Positions 20,726 to 49,285 of a stretch of DNA of 64,000 bases are shown piece by piece. The stretch is from Xiphias gladius (Eukaryota > Chordata > Actinopteri > Istiophoriformes > Xiphiidae): assembly GCF_016859285.1 (NCBI RefSeq), contig NC_053412.1, forward strand, positions 6,910,426-6,974,425, given 5' to 3'. How positions within the stretch are numbered: the stretch's first letter is position 1; every line of letters starts with the position of its first letter. The notes beneath the pieces were generated by a model. The model saw only the letters and a list, made by a program, of their open reading frames with translations. It did no database searches and was not told where the DNA came from. Position numbers and translations under genes: made by a program.

Positions 20726-22338
20726 CTTATATTTGTCCCAGTAGGATCGGACCAGGTACTCTGCAGCTGCTTTAGTGGCAGAATATGGGTTGGAGGGCCT
20801 CACTGGACTGCTCTCATCAAACACCTGCAGAGAATACACACCCAATATCCAAGTAGATAAATGACCCATAAACCCAAACTCCACACAACCACCCAAAAAT
20901 CTTATTAAAAAAAAACAACAAACAAACAAAAAACTCTTCAGTGACCTCGTCCAGACTGGCTCCGTACACTTCATCGGTGCTGACGTAGATGAAGCGCTGT
21001 GGCTGGTGTCGGGCCTGATGGGCAGCTCCCAGTAAAACTCTGGTTCCGTCGATGTTAACTCGCTGGAAACTAGATGGAGATTTAAACGACGACTCTGTGG
21101 GAACCAAAGACAAAAGTGCGTGGGAATTTAAAAAAAAAAAAAAAAAAGTAATATCGGCTCAGTACACAAGCCTAACCACAGTCTCAGCAACTGCTGCTCA
21201 CCGACGTGTGTTTTGGCTGCCAGGTGGAAGATCACATCGATGTTTTCTGTGTTGAAAATGTGGTTCACCAACCTCGAGTTACACACATCCCCCTGTTGAA
21301 GAAAGCAGGAGGTTTAAATAGCCATACTACTAGTTATCATAATAGTACAAATGCAAGAAAAGGCAGCTGCTCTCTCAGGTTATCTTGAGTTGTAAAACAT
21401 TAGTTTACAGCAGCTCTCACCCTGATGAAGGTGTAGTTTGCTCTGTCTTCAATGCTCTCCAGACTCCGGGGGCTGCAGCAGTAATCCAGCTGGAAAAGAT
21501 CAGACAATGAGAAACACGCTTACAGCCGCTCACACATGAGGTCAACCCACTCAAAGATTCTGCACTGGAGCAAGAAAAAAAAAAAGTATTTACTCCATTA
21601 TGGGTCAGTAGTTCAACACATACATCTATAGATCCTTTCATCCATTTGTGGACACACGCACACAGAGAAAGTGAAAACTCACATCATCCAGGTTAATAAT
21701 TCTCCAGTCGGGGTGTCTGGTGACCAGTGAACACACAAGATGGGAGCCACTGGAGGGTGACAGATACAGAACACATCAGACAGACTGAAAACCACCTCGT
21801 TTCAAAGAGGACGCGCATGTGCTCTGTCCCACTGTCCTCTGTGTCTCTTTCTTTATCTGTGTGGCTCTCTGACTGCAGCGGCCCCCACATTTCTCTGTTG
21901 TTAATGCCTAAAAGGAATACACATCTATCTATTACGTATCATCTTTTGGGCACAAACAAATGATGATGATGATGCCCTCAAATACTTTGGTGATTCAGAT
22001 TTAAAAAAACAAACAAACAAAACAAAAAAAACAACAATCATGCATTAGATCAAGACCTGCTTATCACAAAAACCTACCTATAATAAGCATCATAAATACA
22101 TTACATTAAACCACCCAGCAGTGTATAAAGTATGTAGAATAAGCTGCTTATGTGTTAGTACAGCAGTAATATGGATCCAATAGAATATATTCATGAGAGA
22201 GGTCGGGTTATGTTGCTTTAAGAAACTGAACTCAACATTATGTCACATCTTCCTCCTGAATTTGAAGTGACATTATCTAGTATGAACTCACATGAATCCA
22301 GAGCCTCCAGTCACCAGAACAGTCCTGTTAAAGCCCAT
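18415..22338 (-). CDS. tgds: TGDS, NAD-dependent sugar-nucleotide (dTDP-glucose 4,6-dehydratase-like) enzyme, complete
   Basis: Complete 12-exon gene read on the minus strand: 22292-22338 (ATG at 22338), 21683-21749, 21421-21489, 21202-21292, 20946-21094, 20726-20824, 19839-19898, 19657-19700, 19349-19514, 19174-19229, 18763-18860 and 18415-18509 (TAA at 18415-18417). The exons total 1041 nt, or 346 residues, against 350 in human. It is an extended short-chain dehydrogenase/reductase: the Rossmann glycine motif TGGSGFIGSH lies at residues 10-19, the catalytic STDE segment at 130-133, and YxxxK at Tyr155/Lys159. The conserved C-terminal DxRYPxKxEKLxxLGW segment is in the exon at 18763. The family relates to bacterial RmlB; the vertebrate enzyme's physiological substrate is less certain, and human TGDS variants cause Catel-Manzke syndrome. 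The exon ending at 20946 uses a weak donor (GTCACT). The three donors at 20726, 19174 and 18763 border repeats or a palindrome (see findings). Confidence in the structure is high because all phases fit. Confidence 0.95.
18678..18754. repeat. (TG)n microsatellite, about 38 units
   Basis: An uninterrupted TG run, which is CA on the coding strand of tgds. It begins about nine bases inside the intron that follows the exon 18763-18860, immediately after the donor GTACAGTAA. Length polymorphism is likely. Confidence 0.98.
19086..19168. repeat. 83 bp near-perfect palindrome in tgds intron next to a splice donor
   Basis: The left arm (19086-19126) and the reverse complement of the right arm (19128-19168) agree at 40 of 41 bases around a single central G at 19127. 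On the tgds strand the palindrome starts at intron position +6 after the exon 19174-19229 (donor GTGAGC). No open frame or known element is seen within it. Confidence 0.95.
20387..20660. mobile_element. Decayed hAT-like repeat fragment (TTAGGGCTGCRACTAAC end)
   Basis: This starts with TAGGGCTGCGACTAAC and continues with the shuffled 'gatca/aatcg' and 'gaaaatagcaaacaactg' texture of a repeat I recognise as abundant in teleost genomes. It lies in the tgds intron between exons 19839-19898 and 20726-20824. Boundaries are approximate; family assignment is from memory, not from a search. Confidence 0.4.
20694..20723. repeat. (TG)n microsatellite abutting a tgds splice donor
   Basis: The TG run reads CA on the tgds strand. 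The donor after the exon 20726-20824 is GTACACAC..., so the repeat is fused to the splice site itself. Confidence 0.95.
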
Positions 22339-23239
22339 CCTCCGCTCTGGCTAATGTCAGTTCACATGAACGTCTCCTATGAACATAATCACTACATCTT
22401 CACTGTTTTAGACGCAGTCATGGAGCCTGCTGGTTAACTACCTGGGAGCGCGCAACTTCTTGTTGACAGTGGATTCGTTGTGTGATGTGCGACAGTGGCC
22501 GGCTTGCTTTACGGCAGTGTTGACACGTTGAAAATGGGCGGGACGTTTGGCGCAAGCGGACCGCATTCTGCTCTCCGGGTGGTCGCCCTGTGTGACGTGA
22601 TCAAGTAAGTTCTCTTTGATTGTGTGAATCCCAGATCAATCAAACTGTCAACGGTGCCGACCGGGCAGGGCAACGGAGTGAGCTACAATAGACATGTGGG
22701 GTCCGGAACTTCTTTTCAAAATAAGAGTACAGCTTTTTTTCAAAATGTACTCCCACTAACATATTCACTGTTTTACACCTGTAATTTAAGGTAGTTTTTA
22801 TTTAGTCAAGTCACATATTTCTGTTTATCGTCCCAAAGTAATGCAATTAAGTACAGTTTCGAGGTTCTTATACTTCACTTGTGCATTTCCGCACAAGCTG
22901 TGGCACCTTGTCATGTCTGATGTTTTTGAGTTAGCAACAGTTCCAGTTTTCGTTTTTAGTTTTTTTCATACTTAATTTAATTTAAAAAAAAAAAAACACT
23001 TTAGTGTCTTGGTGTTTTCGTGTCATTCTGTACTCCGTGAAAATGATTTGTGCTTAATTTATCCCCCAAATATGACACACATCATGCCTTTATTTGAGGG
23101 CAGAAACACCCCACTTCCGGTCGTAACCTAGGTAACTCTGTATAACTTGACGCAGCTGGGTTCACTTCTGGCTTCGTGGCTCATTGAATTGATTAGCTAA
23201 CGTTTATTTGTCGATAGCGTTAAACTGCAAAAGGGGAAA
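22339..23239. promoter_or_regulatory. Putative bidirectional promoter between tgds and gpr180
   Basis: The start codons of the divergent genes tgds (22338, minus) and gpr180 (23240, plus) are 901 bp apart, so both promoters must lie in or near this interval. It contains a locally GC/CpG-richer patch at about 22440-22680 with a GC box (GGGCGG, 22536-22541) and an E2F-like TTTGGCGC (22546-22553). There is no obvious TATA box. The head-to-head TGDS/GPR180 arrangement is also found in human. Transcription start sites cannot be placed from sequence alone. Confidence 0.6.
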
Positions 23240-25151
23240 ATGTCGTGTTTATTGGCCGCGCTTGTGGCTGCAGCGCTCTTCAGTTCGGGGGCTTTGGGGA
23301 AAACTCTAACGGGACTTTTTAAGAGCGAAGTGGCGAGACAGCAGAATGGCCAGTTCATCACTAAATTCATGTACCAAGGTAACGATGCTGATGTGCTGCT
23401 GCTGCTGCTGCTGCTAACGTGTCACTTCGCTGACATTCGCTGTTCACTTTGATGTGGCGTGAAGACAATGTGTTGATACAGTTCACTGTTTTTGTTTCGC
23501 TCTCTGGCTTCTTTTTTTTTTTTTTTTTTTGCCACTCATGGGTGTAACTAGCATGTCATCGTCACTTTATCCGATAATGTCCACACTCATGAGTAACATC
23601 CTTAACAGCATTTTAAATAACCATACTTAGTCCGTCTCTATGCCGGTTTAAAGCTATTTTTCCAGCATAATCGGAATTATATTTCTATTTTTTCTTTTTC
23701 TTTTTTTTGGCTGGGGGGGTGACCTCAGGGTGAGTGCTTCAGTGACAATATACTCTATGTGAGGTCAGGGGTCAGCTGGCAGGGTAGCTTCAGCAGGGTG
23801 GATGCTTAATGGAGGATTGGCTAATTACAAACTGCGAAGCCTCTGAAAACCATTAGGCCACCCTGTGGAGGTCAGAGAGAAGCCGCAGTGTGTGTCATGG
23901 TCTGTGGTTCAGTTGAATGTGGGATCATTTTGATTTTTCATTTGGCTTGCTTCTGTAGTTTCAATTTGTCCTGAACCAGAACTCCTGGGACCCCCAGACA
24001 CTCAAGACTAACTGTATTCAAACCTCAAAAATATTCAATTTTTGCAATATATAAACCAGAGAAATCTCACATTTGAGAGGCTGGGACCAAAGAATAATTG
24101 GAATTTGTGCTAAAGAAATGACAAACAATTAATTGATGAACCTATTATGAGTCTTGGCGTTTACTTATTAGGTAATTGACTAATCATTTGATCTCAAGGC
24201 CCCACTAAATGAATACGTGTATAATCAAATTGCTTCACAGCAAATGTGGGACTAGGTAAAGTTCCTGAATACCGGCTAATCTCTAAATAGCATATATGGG
24301 TGGCAGAGATTGAACACACACAATCTTCTGCATGGAATCTAGTTCAGTGGGCAATATGGCCGCTCAGCAAATCACACAAAAATCTGCACAAAAAATGAGA
24401 ACCATATCATGCTTCCCATCATGCACTGATCCGACGCACTGTTTCCTGTCTCTGTCTTTCTGTAGGCGATAATGGTTTGTTGGTGTGCCGGCTGGACAAC
24501 TCTGCCCTGGCTATAGAGAAGGAGTCCAGACTGCTGCTGTATCAGGATATGGACTCAGACCTGGACAACCTCAGCTGCACTGAGAGGCTTGCCAGAGCCC
24601 ACTTCACCAGTAAGGAGCGGCGTTCACTAAAACGAAGCGCGGACATCTGATATGTTGGATGTGGTGCAGCTGTATTGATTTATTCTTCCTTTTCCTCTGC
24701 TCTCCTTCCTCCGCACTGTCACCTCACCTCGCTGCCCTCTTCCTCCTCCTGCTTCAGTTTCTCTCAATCAAGAGGAACACAACCAGACGATCCCTCGCCA
24801 GTCCTCCCCTACACCCTGGCAGGCCCTGTATGCTGACAGATATACATGTCAGGTAACAGCAACATCAGAGATTGCTATGAAACTAACATGTTAAGAGTGT
24901 CAGGCTTCAGAGTGTAATAAATTCCTTAATAATCTTTTTCCAGTTTCAGCAGTTATATTGATGCTGAGAGTAGTCATTTGTCACACTGAGTGTTTTTTCT
25001 CTTGTATTCCTTTCCACTCTCTCTTTTTCTCGACTGTCTCGCCAGGAAAGTGCAGCGATTCCTTCTCATGCTGATCTCACTTTTACCGTCTTGCTGTTCA
25101 ACGCCGACTCAGCTGGGAATCCTCTGGAGCACTTCAGTGCCGAGGAGGCAG
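23240..25151 (+). CDS. gpr180: GPR180 (integral membrane protein, intimal thickness-related receptor), 5' four exons only
   Basis: Coding exons are 23240-23378 (ATG at 23240), 24466-24609, 24758-24852 and 25046-25151, all in phase, giving 161 residues plus one base. Human GPR180 has about 440. Residues 1-20 form a signal peptide (MSCLLAALVAAALFSSGALG) followed by KTLTGLFKSE, matching the human KTLRGSF start. Then come the luminal/extracellular segments GDNGLLVCRLDN, SCTERLARAHF, NQEEHNQT (N-glycosylation motif) and WQALYADRYTCQ, which align with the family N-terminal domain. The exon at 25046 ends in NPLEHFSAEEA, matching human NPFDHFSAGES. The seven-transmembrane domain is absent: the sequence runs into the N gap 107 bases after the last donor and no further exon appears beyond it. 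The ligand and signalling of the family are not firmly established (links to TGF-beta/SMAD signalling and vascular remodelling have been reported). Confidence 0.9.
23512..23530. repeat. Poly(T) run in gpr180 intron 1
   Basis: A homopolymer of about 19 T. A second T/TC-rich run follows near 23687-23708. The first intron (23379-24465) also holds the two repeat fragments listed near 24060-24360 and no coding exon. Confidence 0.9.
24060..24210. mobile_element. Decayed hAT-like repeat fragment
   Basis: Contains TCACATTTGAGAGGCTGGGACCA followed by an AATTAATTGATGAAC and GTAATTGACTAATCATTT stretch. This order is shared with the copy at 31420-31625 (CACATTTGAGAAGCTGGATCCA then GATTAATTAACTAATCATTT). 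No coding capacity is seen. Confidence 0.45.
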
Positions 25152-25258
25152 GTCAGACATCCCGAATACTCCCATCCCCACAGCGGATTAGGCTGTCAGT
25201 GTAATGTAATTGGCTTTCCAACCAGGAACTCTGATTTTGACGCCCTGTTGTATTTGAT

Positions 25259-25758
25259 NNNNNNNNNNNNNNNNNNNNNNNNNNNNNNNNNNNNNNNNNN
25301 NNNNNNNNNNNNNNNNNNNNNNNNNNNNNNNNNNNNNNNNNNNNNNNNNNNNNNNNNNNNNNNNNNNNNNNNNNNNNNNNNNNNNNNNNNNNNNNNNNNN
25401 NNNNNNNNNNNNNNNNNNNNNNNNNNNNNNNNNNNNNNNNNNNNNNNNNNNNNNNNNNNNNNNNNNNNNNNNNNNNNNNNNNNNNNNNNNNNNNNNNNNN
25501 NNNNNNNNNNNNNNNNNNNNNNNNNNNNNNNNNNNNNNNNNNNNNNNNNNNNNNNNNNNNNNNNNNNNNNNNNNNNNNNNNNNNNNNNNNNNNNNNNNNN
25601 NNNNNNNNNNNNNNNNNNNNNNNNNNNNNNNNNNNNNNNNNNNNNNNNNNNNNNNNNNNNNNNNNNNNNNNNNNNNNNNNNNNNNNNNNNNNNNNNNNNN
25701 NNNNNNNNNNNNNNNNNNNNNNNNNNNNNNNNNNNNNNNNNNNNNNNNNNNNNNNNNN
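25259..25758. other. Assembly gap (500 N)
   Basis: Exactly 500 undetermined bases, a length often used as a placeholder for an unknown gap. On the left the gpr180 coding sequence breaks off after its fourth exon. On the right, five bases beyond the gap, an internal cacnb4 exon begins on the opposite strand. Confidence 0.99.
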
Positions 25759-25762
25759 CTTA

Positions 25763-43763
<18,001 letters not shown>

Positions 43764-44000
43764 CTCGGCCAGGACATCGGTCCAGAGGGCTGGCTGCTCC
43801 GGTCCAGCCCAGCGGAGGGGTGGCGGGTTCCGGGCTGCGTGCTCCAGCTTCAGGCCACACAGCAGAACATGAGTGCTCGCGACCCTCTGCTCCTCCTCAA
43901 CTGTCCGCCACGAGACAGGTTGCTCGGCTTGTTCCTGCTGCGCGCGCTGGGAGGGTCGCCTTGCACACTGCTGCCGCTCGCGCCACACAAAACCAGGTGC
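43764..44000 (-). promoter_or_regulatory. cacnb4: GC-rich likely 5' UTR and promoter of the long cacnb4 isoform
   Basis: Markedly higher GC and CpG content than the surrounding AT-rich DNA, directly upstream of the first in-frame ATG. It is probably a CpG-island promoter. The boundaries are by eye. Confidence 0.5.
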
Positions 44001-46094
44001 GCCTGAGTGATGGACGGAACTATTTTAGAAACCGGGGGGGGCGAACTAATCCTGAAGTGTGGGCCAACTGTCGTAAAGAGGCGCCAGGTTACTATATTAA
44101 ACAAGGATTGTTTTAGGCTCAGTTAGGAAACAAGGAGAAATTTATGCGTATTGCTATTTTACCCAATTAAATTAAAACAAACAGTAGGCTACATATCAGT
44201 CTACACACACATATCAGACACACAAAACGATCAAAAACAGTTTCAAAATTACCCCAAAAAGAGATGCACAAGTAAAGTAAAACACAGCTACGAAGATATG
44301 CAAAGTTCCTAAAAAAAGAGACACAAAACAACCACAAAGAGATGCAAAATTAAATTAGCCAGATACCAGATTTAGCTACTACCCCTTTTTCCATCTGCAA
44401 CCACTACAACAAGTTCAAAATGCAATACATGCTAAAAGTAATCATAGATCCAAACATACATACAGATTTCTATCATTACACCCAACACTATGCAATTGAG
44501 ACTATATAAATAAATCCATATATAAATAATCACTCCGTCTAGTCAGTGGTTCCCAAACATTTTGGCTTTTGACCCCTTACAGTGAAGCAATGCTGGTTTG
44601 TAACCCATCATCAAAGGTTGCATATTTTTATGGGTTAAATTTAAGAGTAAAGTCAGTGTCCGAGTCAGGTTAGAGGCCTAAGGATGCAATATTCTCCATT
44701 ATTTCACAGGGGAACAAACCTGCAGGGAAGAAACCTGTGCCCAGTTTAACTGAATATTACAGAACATTATTACTACAAAACAAGCTGAGGTCCAGCCAAA
44801 GGACCGCTCACCTGAACCAGTCCTGAAGCACAACAAATCAGTCATTTGGCAGAATACTGGGAGCAACATTGGGCACCCCTGCAGAAGTCAGTTTTATGAA
44901 GGACCCCACCCTTAAACCCTGAATGCTGCGAGTTCAGAAGTAGGCAATTAGGTCATGCATGATTTGAGGGGGACGGTGAAAGCCACCGATTATGCAGTCC
45001 TGGATCGATTTTGAGGTAAGTTTTGGATCTCTCAACAAGCTTTTGGTTTATGTGAATAATTGTATTCAAGGCATTTCCTTTTGTGTTGCAGATTGCGGAA
45101 CGGGCTTCCTCTGGATCTTTTCTTTCAGACCACTGCACAAAGGAAGAATCTTTAGGATCTGCAGCATCGTTGAATATGACTTGAATATGACAGGCTCCAG
45201 CAACATCTTTCGAATGGTCTATAAGCATTTCAGAGCACTGGGTGTATGCATTAGGCACATGTATGTATTATTCAATCCTGAGAAACACTTTGAATGTGTT
45301 TTGCAAGAAAAACTTCATTTTATTCCTTTTTTTCAGAGTTTTGAAGAAGAACTGTCATTTTTTTAAAGTAAAATGTACAAAAATGTATGCAGTGCTTTGG
45401 AAAAGTACTGTGGAGGTAAAATGAGCCTTAGTAGTATTTTAGTAGCTATTGCTAATGTTAGTAATGTGCCTTCTCTTCCTCTCAGGAATTTATTCTCTCC
45501 CTTTGCCCAGCAGATGTCAGCATTATCAAAAGAAAGGCAAAGAGGAAAGTATAAGCGGTTGTTTTTGGACCCACTGGTGTTTGTGCAGAGCGAGGTGTGT
45601 TTTCACTGCTTCGGAACTAGAGGGTGATATTGTACCACAGATGCCTGAAATGACACATCCTGTTCATGAAGGGTACAGTATGAGTCTACCCTCCAAACCC
45701 AGTCACATCAGAGGCTTTTTTTTTTTTTCATGTTCATGTTAATTTGATCATGTTGGGGGTTGAAAATTTCACATTTAATGTGTAGGAAAGCAGGATAGTT
45801 GATATTCATGATTTCTAATATCTCAGAGTCCATTAAGGGAGCATTCAGGGGATCCCCTAAAACTTGTACATTTGTAAAATATCGTGTGAATAGATAGATA
45901 TTTTCCAGGTACTATCACGGTATATCTAAGTCTATGAATGCATCACATGAAAATGCCAGGGCAGGGTGTAAATAATCAACTGTGTTTGAGTAAAACGTTA
46001 CAGCTGGTATAATCTCAGGATTGGTAATGGTGGAATTTTTGTCCCTTATTACCACTGGTATTCATGCCCAAGGGTAGCCATGGATACAGTGTTT

Positions 46095-46170
46095 TGTTTT
46101 TTTTGTTTTTTTATCCTGTTGATTAATTGTTTAAGTAATTTTTCAAGCAAATATGTGGTTTTGGACTGTT
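46095..46170. mobile_element. Small hAT-like repeat fragment
   Basis: Contains TGTTGATTAATTGTTTAAGTAATTTTTCAAGCAAATATGTGGTTTTGGACTGTTGG-type text, sharing TTTTGGACTGTTGG with the copy at 39310-39560. Boundaries are approximate. Confidence 0.35.
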
Positions 46171-46948
46171 GGTGAGCCAAAGACTTCTTTCATGTCTCGT
46201 TGTCCTGCAGGAAAACAGATACACACACATTTTACATCTGTGTTTTGAAGCTGCAGTGCTACCAGGAGCAATTTGTTGCCATGGCTTGTCTTTTTCGACC
46301 CTTCCAATGAACAAAAATAACCAAGAACACGAGTCTCCTACATCCATCTCCACTACTTAGTCAGACATCTGAGTCCTTTAGTGGTCCTGGCTTTTTCTTC
46401 AAGGTGCCTGAGTGTCTCTACCTGGCTGATAAAGCAGTTATTTCGACAGCCTCAAAATATCTTAGTCACTATGCTTTATATAGCCATCTCCTCCTCCTTG
46501 CAGTCTCTTGGACCAGCATAGACGAAGGAATGGTCCACATATGAACCACTTTGTTGCCTGACACTGCTTGACTCCCCTTAGACAACCTCATGAGTAAAAA
46601 CATCATGCTCCGATGGCACGAATAACAAAAGTAAACAGGAATTTCATTTGTGGCTTATACAGAGGAAGCATGTGAAATACGGAGTCCCAGGAGTGACAAA
46701 TGTTATGGCAACTGCTCTCTCTATGTGTCTGTGCACTTTTATATTGTCCATCAAACAAATGAAAAAAAGACCCACTTTGTTTCACAGATTTATGTCTTCA
46801 CGTGTTCAGAGACACTTTGATCAGACAAATCCTCTAACAAGTGAATGTGGTGGATTAACAGAGTTTAAAGTGGGAGGATTGAGCTGTTTTGCTCTCTTTT
46901 TGACTGATGTAGTTACTGGTCAGTATTGTAGGATGTTAACTACAAAGC

Positions 46949-46993
46949 CTTCTATCTGCTGTACAAGTACAGTACAAGTACAGCAGATAGAAG
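46949..46993. repeat. 16 bp perfect inverted repeat with 13-base spacer
   Basis: CTTCTATCTGCTGTAC (46949-46964) and its reverse complement (46978-46993) flank AAGTACAGTACAA. Intergenic. Confidence 0.92.
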
Positions 46994-49071
46994 TACACAG
47001 TCTAATAAGAAGATAAAGGACAACCAGCTCCCTTATTGAATGCATTTTCTTCCATCAAAGAGGGCAAAAAAAAAAAAAAGAATTTTTAAAAATTCAAATA
47101 CCCTTTTAACTAAATACTTATGTGTTACGGTTCAGTTTTGTGTTTAGGTATGAGGTCAATGGTTAGAATTAGGAATCAGGTCAGAAAGCATCCCCCCAAA
47201 AGCTCAGGGAGTTCAATTTTAAGAGTGAGATGAGGGATTTTATTGCGCTGAATTTGACCTCTCAGGCAGAACTTTACTCCATTAAAAGATGGTCAAGGTT
47301 GGGAACACAGTTATAACTGTTATAGGGAACTCTTACAAGGAATTAAAGGAAGACACCCACTGTGCTGAGAGGAATACTCAACAGTATTTTTTATATAAAA
47401 CTTTATATTTCAAATATATATAGTGAATATTAAATTACGGCACTAACTAAGAGTGCAAGTAGACAATGAATGAACTATCTTCATGAATATGAGTGCATCT
47501 TCTATATTCTGTGTAATATTTATGGACTTTTGCTCCAGTTTTTCCAGCTGCAAAATGGGAAGGGGGAAAAAAAAAGAAAGAAAAAAATAAATAAATAAAG
47601 ACAGAGCACGGGTATACCAGGGTCGTCTATTTTGGCCCAGTGGTTTCACCAGCAGATTAAACTCTCAGATAACAGAGTAGTGCTGCTCACTGGACTATGA
47701 ACAATCAACACTGGAGTGCATTCTGTTCAGAGCAGTGATGTGAGAACTAACTGTTTTAAAGCATTTGGCAGTGGACAGGTAGACATTTGCCATTTATTAA
47801 AAAATGTGAGGTCTTCCGATCAAATAGAATAAAACAGATATTACAACACTTAATCTGTCAACCGCATCCAGTTACTAAAAATAATGTACCCAATTTCTGT
47901 ATGTTCCTATCCTGGGAGACTGGAGTCTATCCCAGCATGCAATGTGTCAGATACAGAAATAGACACACACATACACGCGCAGAGGAACTGAGTTACAGAT
48001 GTTGTGTATTAAACAGCGTTTTGCAACTTTAATCATACAAGAATGTGTTGTGTACCTTCTGGCAGTGAAGTGTGGCTTCTCCACCAGGGCTGTTATTGCA
48101 GTGATCGGGCCGCACCGCTCAACCACCTGTCCAGAGTTAATGGGAAACACAAACAGGATTATGGCCTCGACGGCGGAAAGCAGGATTTCCAAGAACTGGG
48201 CCTAGCAGGGTCTCTTATCTCACACAAGCATTAATCCCACTGGCAGTAAAAGACTGCAGTACATTAACAGCAACAGGTCTGACTGAAACTCTTAAATTCT
48301 TCGAAAATTCTACTTCCATCTTGTCTGAGACCATCAATACAACATTTGCATCACCTCCTGCAGATACGAAAACATCTGTAACACAGCATATATGTCCATG
48401 TCGGCTCTACAACTGCCTATGTGGACTTCACTTAGCCCCCAAGAAGGGCTAAGTGGATTTCATGTGGCCACTCAGGTACCCCATGGACCCCATGTGTCCA
48501 TTTACAGTATAGTGAAAGTGATTTTAAAGGCAGGGTCCAAATGGGCAAAAGTGGTCCCCAAGTGGGATATCTGTGGGCTAGTGTGGAAATTCAAATGAAC
48601 TGCCCTTCCCTTTTTCCAGGTGATTCTATTGCTTCTATTATTCAGCAGGTGAGATCTCATGACCTGAAAAAGACACATAATCAACGTGCTATACGGGACA
48701 AACTGGCAGGCCTCAAGGTCTTTATGACTTACCTGCATGCCTGCCTGCTTTCAAGTACTGTCAATTATTGAAGACATAATGGAGGCTGATGGAGTGAAGT
48801 CACTTAAAGAAGAGCATCCAGTGACCCTCGTCTTTCTCGTTGTGCATCAGTCAAACCCACTTAAAAGAAAAAAAAAAGGAGCTTAAAGAAAGACTTTCAG
48901 CCATTTTGGCAGTAGCTGTCACTGTCTTGTTTTTGTGTCTTCCTCTCTGGATTTATAAATTTCCTGTTGTGACAGCATTTTTCCAGTGGAACAATTAAAA
49001 TTCCATTACTCTATGTACCGTATTATGTTTTGTATCTTCTGTGCGTTTATGCCTTTATACCCTATAAAATA

Positions 49072-49205
49072 GTCTGCATTAATAAATGCTTTGATGCAAA
49101 GCTTATTGAGACACGAAAGTACTTATGCAGCTCTCAATGTCTGCATTAATAAATGCTTTGATGCAAAGCTTATTGAGACACGTAAAGCTACTATGCAGGC
49201 GTTCA
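49072..49205. repeat. 67 bp tandem duplication
   Basis: Two adjacent copies start at 49072 and 49139 with GTCTGCATTAATAAATGC. They are nearly identical for the first about 45 bases (to GAGACACG) and then diverge slightly (AAAGTACTTATGCAG against TAAAGCTACTATGCAG). Confidence 0.9.
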
Positions 49206-49285
49206 GTGTTTTTCAGAATTCCATTATTTTTTTGATTAAGAATACCAAAATGTATAGCAAAAGCTACTGACTAGCTGTGGTATGG

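Larger units (their letters stand above)
44001..49070. other. Intergenic region between cacnb4 and the duplicated block
   Basis: No gene is recognised. It contains a hAT-like fragment near 46095-46170, an inverted repeat at 46949-46993, a repeat-derived text near 47905-47945 (GGAGACTGGAGTCTATCCCA), and two weak exon candidates discussed under findings (about 45000-45180 plus strand; 48056-48201 minus strand). Confidence 0.5.

Noticed and set aside
43820-44116. Plus-strand open frame over the cacnb4 promoter island
   Set aside because: GC-rich DNA gives long chance frames on both strands; no splice or family support.
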